Shown: positions 10,517-22,600 of the stretch, one piece after another
Layout of the letters: every line of letters starts with the position of its first letter
How positions within the stretch are numbered: the first letter of the stretch is position 1
Source: Dipodascopsis uninucleata var. uninucleata
Lineage: Eukaryota > Ascomycota > Lipomycetes > Lipomycetales > Lipomycetaceae
Reading direction: 5' to 3'
Assembly: GCA_030568195.1 (NCBI GenBank)
Contig: JAJLTO010000013.1
Location: 248,001 to 312,000 of the forward strand
Length of the DNA stretch: 64,000 bases
Position numbers and translations under genes: made by a program
Notes under the pieces: generated by a model
The model's input: only the letters and a program-made list of their open reading frames with translations
Databases searched by the model: none
What the model was told of the DNA's origin: nothing

Positions 10517-12777
10517 CGTCGCGACGAAGGGTTCTCTAACTTCTCGATGTGAAAAACGACGCGTATACCACTATCGATCCAATATTGCCTAGAAAAGAGT
10601 CTCCTTGAGGAAGTATTGATTACTAGTATGGCTCCCTTATACTAATAAACCTCTCAATCCTTTGACTACAACGATTTGCCAGGTCAGAAGAGTCTAGGAT
10701 AACAATTTCAGGAGGAGAAAATCCAAGCAAAAAGAACAGTGTACAAGCAGATATGAGAAAATAATATAACGAAATGAGTAGATAGCTGATGACCATTTAA
10801 ATTCTCTAAGCCAGCTCAAACCTGTCGTTGGCTGTCGTTTACCAATATTTTTTGAACTACTCGAAAGCGTGCATGGTCAGTGAGCAAATGCGTTACACAG
10901 CTAGTATACTATTAATGTATGAGAATCTGCCAACTAGCACTTAAACCGTTAGTGTGATTAATTACTGAAACTATAGCTTCCGCCGCATAGAAACCCTATT
11001 TTCGTGTAACGGCAATTCCGGTTGTATTGCTGTCAAAAACGTTTTGTGCGACTCAGGCTCGGTTAGGGATTTTAAACAGGGACAGGGCTCTAACATACAC
11101 AAGGAACACATAAGTTTCCCTGGAAAGCCCTTCTTCTTGTCAGATACTCATTGGCATCTAAGTGATTTTGTAGGCTACTATAGTTGCTAAAACTGAACTT
11201 AAGTCTTTTTCTAAAGATTTTGCCAATGGTAGGAAGCAATGCGGCGCAGAAGAGAGTGAAAAAGTGTAAATTATCAGGTGCATCTCTACTTCAGACCAGA
11301 AAAACGGCCGAAACCGGGACTTCCGCGGCCATATTCGCGTCTGATTGCCTGGTTCCAGTACACTTAAACTTGCTTAGCCTGTTAATTCATTTTTCACAGC
11401 CTTACATGCTTTGTGATTTCGTATCGTAGTACTATAATTCTCTTAACGCTGCTATTCTCGCATTCATTCTTGACTGAGAATATGTCACGTGATAAATTGC
11501 GTCATATTGGACAAGAACTAGTTGTGCTAGTGCAAGACAGCGAATTCAGTGGTAGTGCGCCTTCAATTGAAGATGTTCACGGCTCTTTCACTAGGTGCAA
11601 GAAAAGTATATAGTACTTACTATCATAAATCATAAATGAACATAGATATGCGGTGTATAAAAAAATCTTGATTAAAACTAATCTCAGATAATAGCAAGCT
11701 GAGAAGGTTTCTACAACATCTTGTTCGTTGTCTTTGATAGTATCTCAGAGACACGCGAGCTGTGGTATCTTTGAGCTGCAAAAAGAATTTATATTATAAA
11801 AATACATCTATATGATTGAATTACATCCAATGTAGAGAATTACATATATGCTATCGATTTGCTGGATGGTTTTTAAAAGAAATATATAGCTATTGAGCAA
11901 TTGAACACGCAGAAGCAAAAAGTAAATTGAATACTTGAAACAACAAAATAACTTCTAGACAGCCAACTATCGTTATTAGACATGCCGTAACTCTTCTGGC
12001 CAAAGATACGAAGGCTTAACACTACAAGGAGCGGTAACAATAGGAATAATTGTAGCCGACATGTAAGAAAACATAATCTTAATAAAGCATTAGAATTAAT
12101 TCGCAGTATACACAATTGAGTATTTTATTTCTTCAAATTGTAATCTTTTTATCTAACTCAGTGCGTAATTAATTCAATCTATGCTAATCAATGCATCATT
12201 CTACGTATTGTATGGAGGTCGCTATTGAATTCAATGGATATAAGCTAACTATCATCTCCGTCAAGCAGCTTTCATATTTTACTTAAATTCAGTTCTCTGA
12301 AATATAAAATTGCGTCTGTGATAGTCATGACATATACATTCTATTATCAATATTTCTGCTGATTTATCGGAGCCGAAAAATCTTCTATGTCAGGAACAAA
12401 ACAAAAGCTCAGGGAGAATGTAGATGAAAACTTCACGAAAGACCAACGCTTGGCTAAACCTTAATTTTCCTTAATTCGCCATCATAAGAGTATTGTTCGA
12501 AATTTAAACTCAATCATCAATTTACGTAGATTCCCGTAAAGTATCTTAAAAGAGGGAGTATCAAATCCATCTAGATAGTTAAAGAATTGCAAGAATATAG
12601 CCAAGATGGTGACATTAAGAAATGGAATTGACTGGTATAACATGTAAATATACACCCATCATCCGTCTATTAACTCTCGTTATTAAAGGGTATATCTCGT
12701 AAATCAGCATTCTTAACAATTGTCTGAACTAGGGTGATATTGATGGACTCATGCCCTTTATCATTGGGATACACTTA
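10517..12777. other. Gene-poor AT-rich spacer
   Basis: About 2.3 kb with no convincing gene. It includes the ABC transporter's promoter at the left. Short open frames at 11184-11429 and 11482-11613 have ATG starts but no recognisable family. The right half (11.6-12.7 kb) is AT-rich and featureless to me. Confidence 0.5.
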
Positions 12778-13995
12778 TCACCAGACGTAATCTTTAAATT
12801 GAACGAAACTGTCGTCAGTCCATGTAGTCCATTCCATGTATCGCTCATCATAGCTCGGTAAATTGGGTATTAGACCTGCCTTGACGAACTTCTCCTGTTG
12901 AGTTTTGCTACATAGCTGGACAAGAATATTTGCACAATTTTTACTAAAGCTCCGTGTTAGTCTGAAAAATGCTTCTGATCTGGTTGCCGGATGAGCATCC
13001 CACACAGGACCCTGTTCGACAAACTCGGCGATCACAGCAGCCGCTTTTCTAGCTCTGGAATCTTGTGACATGAGAGTTTTGGTAGGTACATTTCTATAGA
13101 ACAGTAGCACAAGTGGCCAGGCGTAGCGGTAACCTGCAATCGCACCCCTATCTCTGAGATACCAGCGGAGATTGATATCGAATTTGCTAATTATTGGTTT
13201 TATCCAGTCGTGGTTAGCGAGCAAGCTTAGATCAAACGATGATGCACGCTGCACGTAAGATTCAGCGCTAAGGCTGAATCCAAGTGAACGAATCATTCCG
13301 GGCACTAGATCTTGCGATCCACAACCTCTCAGAGGTGGCCGCCCACATACAAAAATAAACAATGCTATGAAATTAAGAGCTTCTATTGCGTCGTCCTGCA
13401 TTGTGTTTTCATCTCTGGTACTCACTGATGTTTGAGTATAGCGAATTTTAGAGCGGTTTTCAGTATCGCTTAATGGAATGCTTGAATAAACGATCGCGTC
13501 GAGTATACATGTACCACTACTAACAAGCTCTTGTATCGTTGCCAGTGGTGACGACCCTATTATCTCAACGTCTTGGATTCCTATTCCTTGAGGTACTCTA
13601 CTTGTATTTTTTCCGATTGAGCTACCATCTCTGTTATTGCTTGAAGCCATTGCTGAATAAATAGCACGCCCTACCCCATCTATGTCTAATTCTGCGAGAT
13701 TGGCTTTCTCTCTCTTTTGATAAGCGTTAGTGAGATTCTCATTTCTATCCTGTAAAATTATGTGGTCGTTGGTGGTGATGCTATCATCAGTCGATACCGT
13801 CATAGATGATATATTATCGACAGTTAGTAGATCTGACATTGATGTCTCTGGAGACATTATAGTTGATCCTTGAGTATTTCTTCTAATAGTTCCGAACCAT
13901 GTCATCTTGGATAGTCTGTTAGACCACGATATCTTAAGATGTTTCGATTTAGTTCCTAAAGAAGAGAAATTTACTAATATTTCACTTCTTTTCAT
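12778..13995 (-). CDS. Orphan protein, 405 aa, function unknown
   Basis: An intact 405-residue frame with an ATG start at 13995; I do not recognise its family. Residues 1-170 are Ser/Thr/Asn-rich and probably disordered. Residues about 180-405 look folded and mostly helical, with conserved-looking patches: a Gly/Pro/Cys patch (CGRPPLRGCGSQDL), a Trp/Arg/Tyr patch (LRWYLRDRGAIAGYRYAWP), PVWDAHPATRSEAFFRLTRS, and a Trp-rich tail ending KDYVW. There is no signal peptide or membrane segment. It lies among transport genes in an AT-rich stretch, which suggests an accessory gene. A later start at Met31 is possible. Coding is likely from length and composition; function is open. Confidence 0.7.
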   Translation of the reverse strand: MKRSEILVNFSSLGTKSKHLKISWSNRLSKMTWFGTIRRNTQGSTIMSPETSMSDLLTVDNISSMTVSTDDSITTNDHIILQDRNENLTNAYQKREKANLAELDIDGVGRAIYSAMASSNNRDGSSIGKNTSRVPQGIGIQDVEIIGSSPLATIQELVSSGTCILDAIVYSSIPLSDTENRSKIRYTQTSVSTRDENTMQDDAIEALNFIALFIFVCGRPPLRGCGSQDLVPGMIRSLGFSLSAESYVQRASSFDLSLLANHDWIKPIISKFDINLRWYLRDRGAIAGYRYAWPLVLLFYRNVPTKTLMSQDSRARKAAAVIAEFVEQGPVWDAHPATRSEAFFRLTRSFSKNCANILVQLCSKTQQEKFVKAGLIPNLPSYDERYMEWTTWTDDSFVQFKDYVW

Positions 13996-14406
13996 GCGAT
14001 GTGCGTTATTGACTATGCCTACATTGTGACATTTGTATCACGTGTAAGAATATAGCTCTATTGTCTAGATAAAATATAAATGGACACAAATACATATCCA
14101 AAATCAAGAAAAACACGAAACGAATCTTTAAAACTGATCCCTGCGCGGGTCGAAAGAGTGTATTTAATAACGAATGGAAAAAAGAAAAATAAAACAATGA
14201 ATGAATAGTAGATCTCTTCCCGTATGATGCAAATAGCCATTATAGCATATTATAAGTAGCCATCTAAAACATATAAAAATTCAAATATAAAATAATTCAC
14301 ATTATAATCGATCGTGAAGGCCAGATATGATCTACATCTGTATAAGCGACATCTAGCTTGTACCTTCAAATTTTGATAATTGCAATTCACAAGAATCATT
14401 CCTATA
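13996..14406. other. Intergenic spacer
   Basis: 411 bp between the orphan gene's start and the sugar transporter's stop, both on the minus strand. Very AT-rich and expected to hold the orphan's promoter and the transporter's 3' UTR. I see no conserved element. Confidence 0.5.
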
Positions 14407-16050
14407 CTAATCAAGAAGATTTTCACTTGAACCTGTTGCATGGTGTCGCTCTAGAGGATGGCTCACACCGGTTGTTGTAGTAATCTCGAATGGATCAGTC
14501 GAAGCGACTATCTGAACATCACGAGCAACCCCAACGCCTTCATCGTCCGAGTCTTCATCATCGGACTTTTCAACTCTACCGCGAGCACGTGCAAGAGCAG
14601 ATAAATCAAGGGTAGCAGTATTCCAAGGGGCAATGTTCTGTTCCCACAGTATATCAATTTCTTCCAAAGTTCTTCCTTTAGTCTCTGGAAACATAAAGTA
14701 GACATGCAGAGCCATAGCAAGGCAAAAAAATGCAAAGACCATAAAAGTACGCCATTGAAAGTTCTTCAGCATGATAGGAACAACAAAAGCAAGGATGAAA
14801 TTGGTTGCCCAATTAGACGAAGCTGTTAAACCGTTCGCCAAGGCACGCTGCTTCAAGGGGAAGATCTCCGATACATAAATCCAAGCTCCAGGACCCCAAG
14901 TCATTGCAAACGTTGAAACAAAGAGATAATTAAACAGAATGATTGCTTGGGCGGCAAATCTGTCAGGAACATACCATCGGATTTCAGTATTTCCGTTAAG
15001 AGAGTCAACGTAATGACCATAATATCCCATTAAACCACCAACCATAGTTAAGAAGACTGACATGACCAAAGCACCCAAAATCAGTAAACGACGGCGTCCC
15101 CAGTTGTCAATACCAACTAATGCAGGCACAGTCATGATGACATTAATAAGATATTGGACCGAAGAGGATATCAATCCGGTATTACCAGTATACCCGGCCA
15201 TAGCAAAAATATAGACAACGTAGTACATCATTGTATTGATACCAGTTAACTGCTGCCATATCTGTGTAGACACGCCCACAAATGTCCGGAGACGAGTGCC
15301 CCGGCTAAACAAATCTAGAATGGTGACGTCTGCTGACATACGATCAATCATGACTACCTGGCGAATCTCTTGCATTTCATCTGCAACTAAAGGATGCTCA
15401 AGGTCCCCACCTCCTTGAATGTGTGCAATAACATTTGTAGCCTCTTCCCATCTGTCTTTGGTAGCCAGCCATCTCGGTGACTCTGGAAAAAAAGCCATGA
15501 AAGATAAAAGTAAGATACCAGGAAGCATTTGCAGGCCCCACGCGATTCTGAAGCTTTTTGGGCCTGAGAGAAAAGTGCACGCGTATGAGATATAGAACAT
15601 GAGCATCACTCCCCAGGTAATTGCCCACTGAAATGTACCGACGAGTCGCCCACGAATATTCTTAGGACTTAGTTCGGCGATATACACAGGAACTTGAGAA
15701 GAGCAAATGCCAATTGCGAATCCTGATATCATTCTACCAATAATAAGCTGTGTCATTGAAAGCACCGTGCACTGAACGACAGAACCCACCATCCAGACAA
15801 TGGCGCCAGTTTGGACAGCCGATTTTCTACCAAGTTTATCTGAAAGTCTTCCTGATATAATAGAACCCATAAACGATCCACCTGACATGACTGCTGTAAT
15901 AAGGCCCTGCTCCACATCGCTTGGATAGTTAAAATATTCACGATATTGCTCGTTATCTACGAATGCCGATATTGACGAAACGTCAAAACCGAACAGCATT
16001 CCACCGATAGTTGCCGCAGCGGCGACGATATAAGGATTATACGTTTTCAT
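14407..16050 (-). CDS. MFS sugar transporter (HXT/GHT-like)
   Basis: A 547-residue sugar porter of the major facilitator superfamily with about 12 membrane helices, acting at the plasma membrane. Family motifs are in order: GFDVSSISA in helix 1, GRLSDKLGRKS between helices 2 and 3, PESPRWLATKDR before the central loop, QQLTGINTMMYY in helix 7, NWGRRR between helices 8 and 9, and PETKGRTLEEID after helix 12. The start at ATG 16050 puts helix 1 immediately at the N-terminus, as in compact members. The C-terminal tail of about 60 residues is acidic and Ser-rich (SDDEDSDDE), a possible phosphorylation or endocytosis region. QQLTGIN suits hexoses, but the exact sugar is uncertain. Confidence 0.95.
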   Translation of the reverse strand: MKTYNPYIVAAAATIGGMLFGFDVSSISAFVDNEQYREYFNYPSDVEQGLITAVMSGGSFMGSIISGRLSDKLGRKSAVQTGAIVWMVGSVVQCTVLSMTQLIIGRMISGFAIGICSSQVPVYIAELSPKNIRGRLVGTFQWAITWGVMLMFYISYACTFLSGPKSFRIAWGLQMLPGILLLSFMAFFPESPRWLATKDRWEEATNVIAHIQGGGDLEHPLVADEMQEIRQVVMIDRMSADVTILDLFSRGTRLRTFVGVSTQIWQQLTGINTMMYYVVYIFAMAGYTGNTGLISSSVQYLINVIMTVPALVGIDNWGRRRLLILGALVMSVFLTMVGGLMGYYGHYVDSLNGNTEIRWYVPDRFAAQAIILFNYLFVSTFAMTWGPGAWIYVSEIFPLKQRALANGLTASSNWATNFILAFVVPIMLKNFQWRTFMVFAFFCLAMALHVYFMFPETKGRTLEEIDILWEQNIAPWNTATLDLSALARARGRVEKSDDEDSDDEGVGVARDVQIVASTDPFEITTTTGVSHPLERHHATGSSENLLD

Positions 16051-17731
16051 TTCTATTTTATTTTTGTATGCGTACTGTTATTTCAGATTTCTAACTCCTA
16101 AACGTTCTATACTCGTTGTTGCTGTCGTCTTCCTATTTTTGGTTACCGTTATCTTTTGCTTGAAAATGCCTATCCACAATGGCCAGATCTAACGTGTGCC
16201 CAGCTTAACATGAAGGTTTACCTCTGCGGTTTAAAGTATACTTCAATATTTAACTGCAAAATATCAGACGCGCAGCTTGACTTGAGTCTATATTAAAAAA
16301 TAAAAATAAAGACTATCGCAGAAATTGTGTGTCTACAAGGACTAATTAGTTTCGAGGACATTCGGTGTTGACCAAGTACAGTTTCACCTTTGGATGACTT
16401 ACCGTAGTTCGCTTGCTTTCTTATTATGCAGAAGTATATGATGATACTGGTAGTAAGTAATGGTGCTGAATTATGACTATTTGCTTAAATCCTTTATCTG
16501 TTAATGACTTGTACTTGGTTTGCAGCTTTCTTACTCCTTGCACAAAAAAGAACCCCAGAATACTTTCGATATACCGGGAACACTATACATCATTCATACC
16601 TCTTAATTGAAGGTTAATAGAAATCAACAGAATGCCTTTTTCTATTTTTAATTTTACTCCTTTCCTATCTATATGAAAAAATCTCGACCTCGAACTGATC
16701 TGTTCGCCTTTTTCGGACAATATAATCACACAGTGTTCTCCGTCGTCTGGGGTGCACAGGTCTGTGGTGTGCAGCGCTAGATAGAGTTTGACCTCCAATA
16801 ACTGGGAATATATGTATCTAGTCTACTTAGAGAGAAAACAGTCAGCGTCGGCGGCTGCTGAGCGTGTACGATAAGATTTATAATTATGTTCGATAAATTA
16901 AATAATAGTGTGCAACAAGCCTTTCGTCTCGCTCGTCAAGAGTATTTATATGCACAAACAAGCAATAGCGGGAAAGCCGACATTAGTCGCAGCATCACGA
17001 TAGTTGATAGAGCCACTTGCTTTTATCCGGTGGAATTGTTTCGGTACAGGACCCTTGGTTATTTTATAGTAAGTAATTCACAGGGCCAATATTATATAAC
17101 ATTATTGTACACGTTATATAATCCGATGATTGCTACATAAGTGGTAAAGAGCCGTAAATTGTTTCTAAATTAGACGACGAAAGCTGCCTACGTATGCGCT
17201 CTGAGATGACATAGTGCGTTGCAATTCAAGTAAATAATCATTCCATTAAAAATATTATGTATCTTATACAATACAAAATTCTATAATAATTATTAATTAT
17301 ATGATATCAACAAATATCATAGATCCGCTCTTTTGACTGTTGTCAGGTGGTATAATCATTGATAGCATATCAATTACATTCCTGGCTCTCCAATATTAGC
17401 AATAATACACAATTCATCAAAGCTTTTAGCATATAATTTCTTTTTAAGAGCGGTAATATATGTGAGATAGGATATTTACAAATATCAGAATATGAGTTGC
17501 TGAGCCATGTCATCTGATGAATACTCGTCCCGTGTTATGGACAGAATCATATTCTAGAATAGTAATCGATGAATGTCAGCTGCAATCTTCTGCCAAACTC
17601 AATTGACAACCCAGAGAGTAAAATTACAGCATGTTGTCCCAGTTCCACCGGAACCTGTTTGTGACAGGAGAATATACAATACCGTGATTTCAAGATGAGA
17701 CAAATAATATAATGTTGCAGAGCGAGATCAC
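16051..17731. other. Intergenic, transporter promoter and unassigned DNA
   Basis: 1.7 kb of AT-rich DNA. The left part is the sugar transporter's upstream region. A plus-strand frame at 16886-17140 (84 residues, ATG start) contains a GTAAGT at 17069 but has no recognisable domain and no convincing second exon. I do not call a gene. Confidence 0.45.
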
Positions 17732-19621
17732 TTAGCAGAGTTCAATGCATTCAAGGAGATCTCTGGCTTTTACATGCAGAATACCACAGTCCGCGTCATT
17801 TATTCCAATATTGATGAATATAGTATCATCTAACCAACCATGATAGTATTTATTAACTAATGGATTGGTCCTTAAGCCATTTACAGGTGCTGCTGTCGAT
17901 TTGGTTACTTCGCGAACTGTCGTTGCTGGATATGATGGGACAGTTTTAGAAACTTTCGATGCTACATCACGCTTCAATAGAATATCCTCAAGGTCATCGT
18001 TTTTCTTAGACGCCACTGACAACAAAGATGATAGACTGCTTGCTTTACTAGCCAAAGTCTTTGGTGAAGCTGTCGATAGAGATGGCTGTAAAGAAGCGCT
18101 CGCTGATGATTTTCCAGCCTTCTGTGCTTCGATCTGAGATAGACTGCTTTGTAATTCTTTTTTCCTAAGATGGTCCCACACGTCTTGTCCGCCATGCTTG
18201 GTTTCGTTCCATTCGTCATGTTCGCGAAATCTGAAGTTATCCCATCCTATAGAGACTGTATAAAGCATCGTTCTCTCATCTGTTCCAGCGTACATCAAAT
18301 TCGATGTTCTACCGATAATGTTGAAAGGCGCGGTAGCGTTCATAACAACAACGTAACGCCTATAGTAGAGTTCAAGCCAGTTCTTATACTTGACATGCAT
18401 AATCTCAATTAAAACTGTGTTGTGGATTGTAGGGATACAAGGGAAGTCACATAGAGTGACCCTGAGGGAGTTTGAGGCTTGATGAATGTCATTGGCAAAT
18501 TTCGAAGGATCGTCGTACTTCTGCAAAAGATTTGTTACACACTTTGGAGCAGGTTTAGCAACATTTCGAAGGTCCGTTCTGCTTTTAGGCTGCCATAGTT
18601 GGACTGAGCGTCGCTCGGTCTCATGCTGAACATAGCCCACATATCGTTCGTCCCACATTATAAACCAGTTCTTCTCTATTTCATTATATTTGTCGCGAGG
18701 CATTTCGGTGAGCTTACCATATCTGATAGGTACATGCTCAATTCTCATCTCCTTACTAAGGTGAGGCACAAGTGCTCGCAGATCAATCACCCACTGATTC
18801 AGGCAATTGGCCTTACCATTTGTTCCAACAATCATAAGTGGTTCACCGACGGGCGAGAAGAAAACACGTGGATCAGAGTGTCCCTGAATTAGAGCCATGA
18901 ATGGAATACGCACACATCTACCAGCAGGAGTAGCCCATTCGGGAAGCTTAAGCGGAAAAGATTTTCCGCCAACACATCGAAGCTGAGTTCTGCCAATTCC
19001 TTCGGTCTTACTCCAGTCCATATCACACCACACAAGTTCGTGGTGGAACAAATTGTTTCTCCGAGGACTCGTACGAGCAATTCCAAAATAGGCGTGCTTA
19101 GCCCCGCGAGGATATGGCAGAACATTAGGATTGTATTTTGCACTGCCTGGAGTCCACTGAAAATCCATTCTTGCAATAGTGCCCTCAGGGCCATTGGTAG
19201 AGACCAGAAAGTTTGCCCCGTTGCTTTTCCGATATGGATTAGAGCAGTAGCTTAGTCGCGAGAGTGGTGAAGGATCATTAGCAAGCTTCTTGTCGTCGTC
19301 GTACATTTTTTTGAACTTCTCGTAGCGTTCTTTTGCAGCAGCTTTCTTCTTCTCTTCTTCGATTTCGGCAGCATCGACGACACTAGCATTGTCGGAGGAA
19401 GAATCGCGGGAATTGGAGTCGGAGTTCGACAGCAGAAAGCCATTGAAGGTTTCGGATAACTTTCGGACAGAGGTATCAACAGCGTCGATGGTGCTTCCTA
19501 CGGAGTGTTGAGTGAATGACAGCTGGATAGTGATAACAAGAGCTACGGCGACGAGCACCGGAAGCACGACCCTGCTGTATCGCGAAGACCTTATGTATCT
19601 TCTGATTGGTAATGCGACCAT
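17732..19621 (-). CDS. Beta-1,2-mannosyltransferase family (BMT, GT91)
   Basis: A 629-residue type II membrane protein: short basic cytosolic N-terminus, one membrane anchor at about residues 18-37, an acidic/Lys stem, then a lumenal domain. Features that resemble Candida/Pichia Bmt proteins include VFFSPVGEPLMIVGTN, NQWVIDLRALVPHL, NEIEKNWFIMWDE, SLRVTLCDF, TAPFNIIGRTS, and the terminal GWLDDTIFINIGIND...KARDLLECIELC, which parallels the Bmt C-terminal GYIDDVLF-x-GIED...GDLL-x5-C pattern. The family adds beta-1,2-linked mannose to cell-wall mannan or phospholipomannan in the Golgi. An insertion at about residues 490-580 is Ser/Ala/Lys-rich and low-complexity. The assignment rests on remembered family motifs. 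Confidence 0.82.
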   Translation of the reverse strand: MVALPIRRYIRSSRYSRVVLPVLVAVALVITIQLSFTQHSVGSTIDAVDTSVRKLSETFNGFLLSNSDSNSRDSSSDNASVVDAAEIEEEKKKAAAKERYEKFKKMYDDDKKLANDPSPLSRLSYCSNPYRKSNGANFLVSTNGPEGTIARMDFQWTPGSAKYNPNVLPYPRGAKHAYFGIARTSPRRNNLFHHELVWCDMDWSKTEGIGRTQLRCVGGKSFPLKLPEWATPAGRCVRIPFMALIQGHSDPRVFFSPVGEPLMIVGTNGKANCLNQWVIDLRALVPHLSKEMRIEHVPIRYGKLTEMPRDKYNEIEKNWFIMWDERYVGYVQHETERRSVQLWQPKSRTDLRNVAKPAPKCVTNLLQKYDDPSKFANDIHQASNSLRVTLCDFPCIPTIHNTVLIEIMHVKYKNWLELYYRRYVVVMNATAPFNIIGRTSNLMYAGTDERTMLYTVSIGWDNFRFREHDEWNETKHGGQDVWDHLRKKELQSSLSQIEAQKAGKSSASASLQPSLSTASPKTLASKASSLSSLLSVASKKNDDLEDILLKRDVASKVSKTVPSYPATTVREVTKSTAAPVNGLRTNPLVNKYYHGWLDDTIFINIGINDADCGILHVKARDLLECIELC

Positions 19622-22600
19622 GGTGCCTGCGAGAGAGCCGTGAACTTTTGCGAGGAATTTACAGATGCTGTGCGGATAATAACTGTTCGGCTAACCAACT
19701 GGCCGAGGACGAGCTGCAGGCTGGCAGGCAGATGGCACCAGGATCCCTAAAATGCAGTGCTTAAGCTGTTAAAAAAGGGATTAAGCATTAAAGCCTTGCG
19801 ACGTCGTGGTTAAGCCCCTATTCGTATAGAGTAAGTATATATTAATTGAAGTCAGCTTACGGGAGCCTCCCTGCAGCGAGTAATTATGGTCCAGTTAGCC
19901 AAGATCTTCGCCTCTAGGGAGACGGAAAGAAGGTAATTTAATCATAGACGTGCTCGACCACTTCTGAAATTAAAAAGTCTTCGAGGGACTACGCGAGCTC
20001 GTTGTGTTGTGAGTGAAACTGTAGAGCCAATTTTCTAGTAGGAGTAAAAGTGAAACTTACCTTATGCTAGTAGCTAATCCGGCAGTGCCAGCTTCGGTAT
20101 GTCCTTTTTTTTCAAGAAAAAAGAGACAAAGAGTGATTTGGACGCCTACTTTGCACGCAACTGCAGTCAACAGAGGCTCTATACAATGAGCGACGAAAAT
20201 GTAGTATATTTATAACCACAAGAGTGCTGCGCAGCTTTAATCCAGATTTCGTGGTATTGGTGGTGGCTGCTGGTGGAAATTCAGCAAAACTTTATTACCG
20301 AAGCCTATCGTGCACAGAAAGCTATTGTTGTATAAAGATATTTTAAAAGTATATTAATGAACTATCCGAATGGCATACTAAAAATCCGCGCCTAGCTATA
20401 AACTTAGAAGTCGGGTTAATTTGTATTAAACAGAGTAGAAACAGCTCTAGCGCCAATAGCAGGTGACTTTATTTGCAAGCGATTTTTTTTTTTAATTCAA
20501 TGGCTCTTGCAAGCGCTGACATGCTCGGCGAACTAGCTACTAGCCCAGTAAGTGTCCTGCGGTCAAAATGCAGCCGTGCTGTGCATATATATTATAGAGA
20601 TAGACAGATATATTGCGTAGATGAGCGTATGCGTTCAAAGGCAAGAAGAGCGCATACTATGCGTTTGTGTGTGTAAAAGGACGCAATGGCTGTACGCGGG
20701 AAGCAGCAGGCCACAGCACACCGCAGCGTGTCAAAAAAACCACGCCCAAGGACAGGGGAAACAAGAGCAGACTACGAAGAGATACTGCCTACAGTTCTAG
20801 CACTCCAGCGACTCTCGGTGCTGTGAAAAAACGAAATTCGGATCATACAGAGGACTACGGTACGAGGGCCTTTAGGAAAAGACCGGAGACGATGTGGAGC
20901 TTAGTATTTATATAGCGGTATATTGGTGCTTGCAAGTTCTCAGACATGCTTGATGGGAGCAAAGTTCAGTCTGCTACGGATTTGGACGAGCAGCTTGCCT
21001 ATTTTGACAGGTCGCATGACAGCGAGAGGCACACTGGGTCGTAAAATATCCTGTAGTCCGTATGCACGAATATGCCACACATACACACAATTTGCATATA
21101 ATTACGTTTAATTACGTTTAATTAGATACCTGTAAAACATATAAGCGTGTATATAGTCGTGGAGATAGCAGCTCTAGAGCCAGTGTAGACTAGCTAGCAA
21201 TGAATCTGAGGAAGGCAATAACTGTCCCATTCTAGAGGGTGATTGTGCACTCAATATTCGTAAAGATTAGTTAGTCCTGTAGGAGAACCTTAGTTTGCGA
21301 TCTTACCTAGAATTGAGTTGTTGCTTGCGGTTAAGCGTATTAGCTCGTGATATCATGTGGTGGCTCACAAAAATAGAATTTAATGGCGGCGAGCGCACAT
21401 GTCTAGCTCTGTCAGTTTGCCCGCTTCTATGTGAGTTTTCAGTAAGGAATTTTATGGAGCATGGCCTATTGTACCGCTAAGGCTGTCTTCCTGGCGTAAC
21501 CCCAGCATAGCACCAGCATAAATTCAGCTTGTATATATCAGCAGCTATTGGTACTCTTTCGATTTGTACCATGCGGTCGCTGCCTGCTGCAGCAACTTTG
21601 CGACCGTGCTGTCGTATAGCTGCAGCTAGCGCTCGCGTCTAAAGCGTCTGTCCCATACGGCCAGGACTGTCCTGTGCTGCCTGTCGCCAGTCCGCTGCAG
21701 ACCTGTGAGATTGGCGGTCAGATCCACTAATTCATACCCCCAGCGGATAGCGTTATTGATACTCCTAACAAGCATTCTAATATATCATAGCGCTCTGCGT
21801 CCTCTGCAGGGCATCTGCAGAGAGCGCGAGCAGCCCTGTGCCGCCAGATGTCGACAGTCTCGGGCACACGCTTAGCACACAGCTACGGTCATCTGCAGGC
21901 GCGTTGGCCACTGGGCGTTGTAGACATGATAACGCAAGCTTGTACGTGGTGTTGCAGTGGACGCGGCTTGCACTGCGAGCGCTGCTACGCTCTATGGCAG
22001 CCAGTCCACCCACAACTAAGGCAGTGGATAGCGGAAGGCCCATACTACAGATCGCTGAACCTAAGCAGCCCCGTCTCGTACCACTCTGTGGCTGCAGAAA
22101 TTAGTCAGCCGTGTCGTGGCGCGCAGAAGAAAGCAGGAGCGAGAGAAGCGCCGTAAAAGGCTACAGAAGCGAGCAGCGCGCAGAAGGCTGAGCAAAGCTT
22201 GCTTAGCGACCGGCACCGACAGCGGGCAGCAAGCCTGTGGTGGGCATTCTACGGTGGAGACATGAGAGCTGCTACAGCAGCAAAATGCACACAGACGCAA
22301 TTGCCAGCGCCGTCAATAAGAGCACATCATTCACCAAATGTAGAATTTAAAAGCACAATATAAAGTGCTAGAAGAAGAAGGAAAAGTGCAAAGCGGTCTA
22401 ATGTAAGATTTAGAGCCAGACAAGTACTGAGTGGCGCGAAGTGAAAACGAGACGCCCGTAGAGCAGCAGAAATAAGCTAAAACCGAAAATTTTTCGTTCT
22501 GACTGCCGCTGCCATGCAAACTCCAGCTCTTAGCACTGCTAACCTACCATAGCCTAGTCCGCGCGCTCATGCATTTGTATTCATAGCGAAGCAGATCCAC

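Noticed and set aside
11184-11613. Two short plus-strand frames that might be exons of one gene
   Set aside because: No good donor-acceptor pair joins them and neither resembles a known family.
16886-17140. 84-residue frame with ATG and an internal GTAAGT
   Set aside because: No recognisable domain, and the only in-frame acceptor I found adds a few residues before a stop.
21838-22260. Cys-rich frame and basic frame in the GC-raised core as a zinc-finger gene
   Set aside because: The pieces do not form one credible gene, and the Cys spacing does not match a named finger class.
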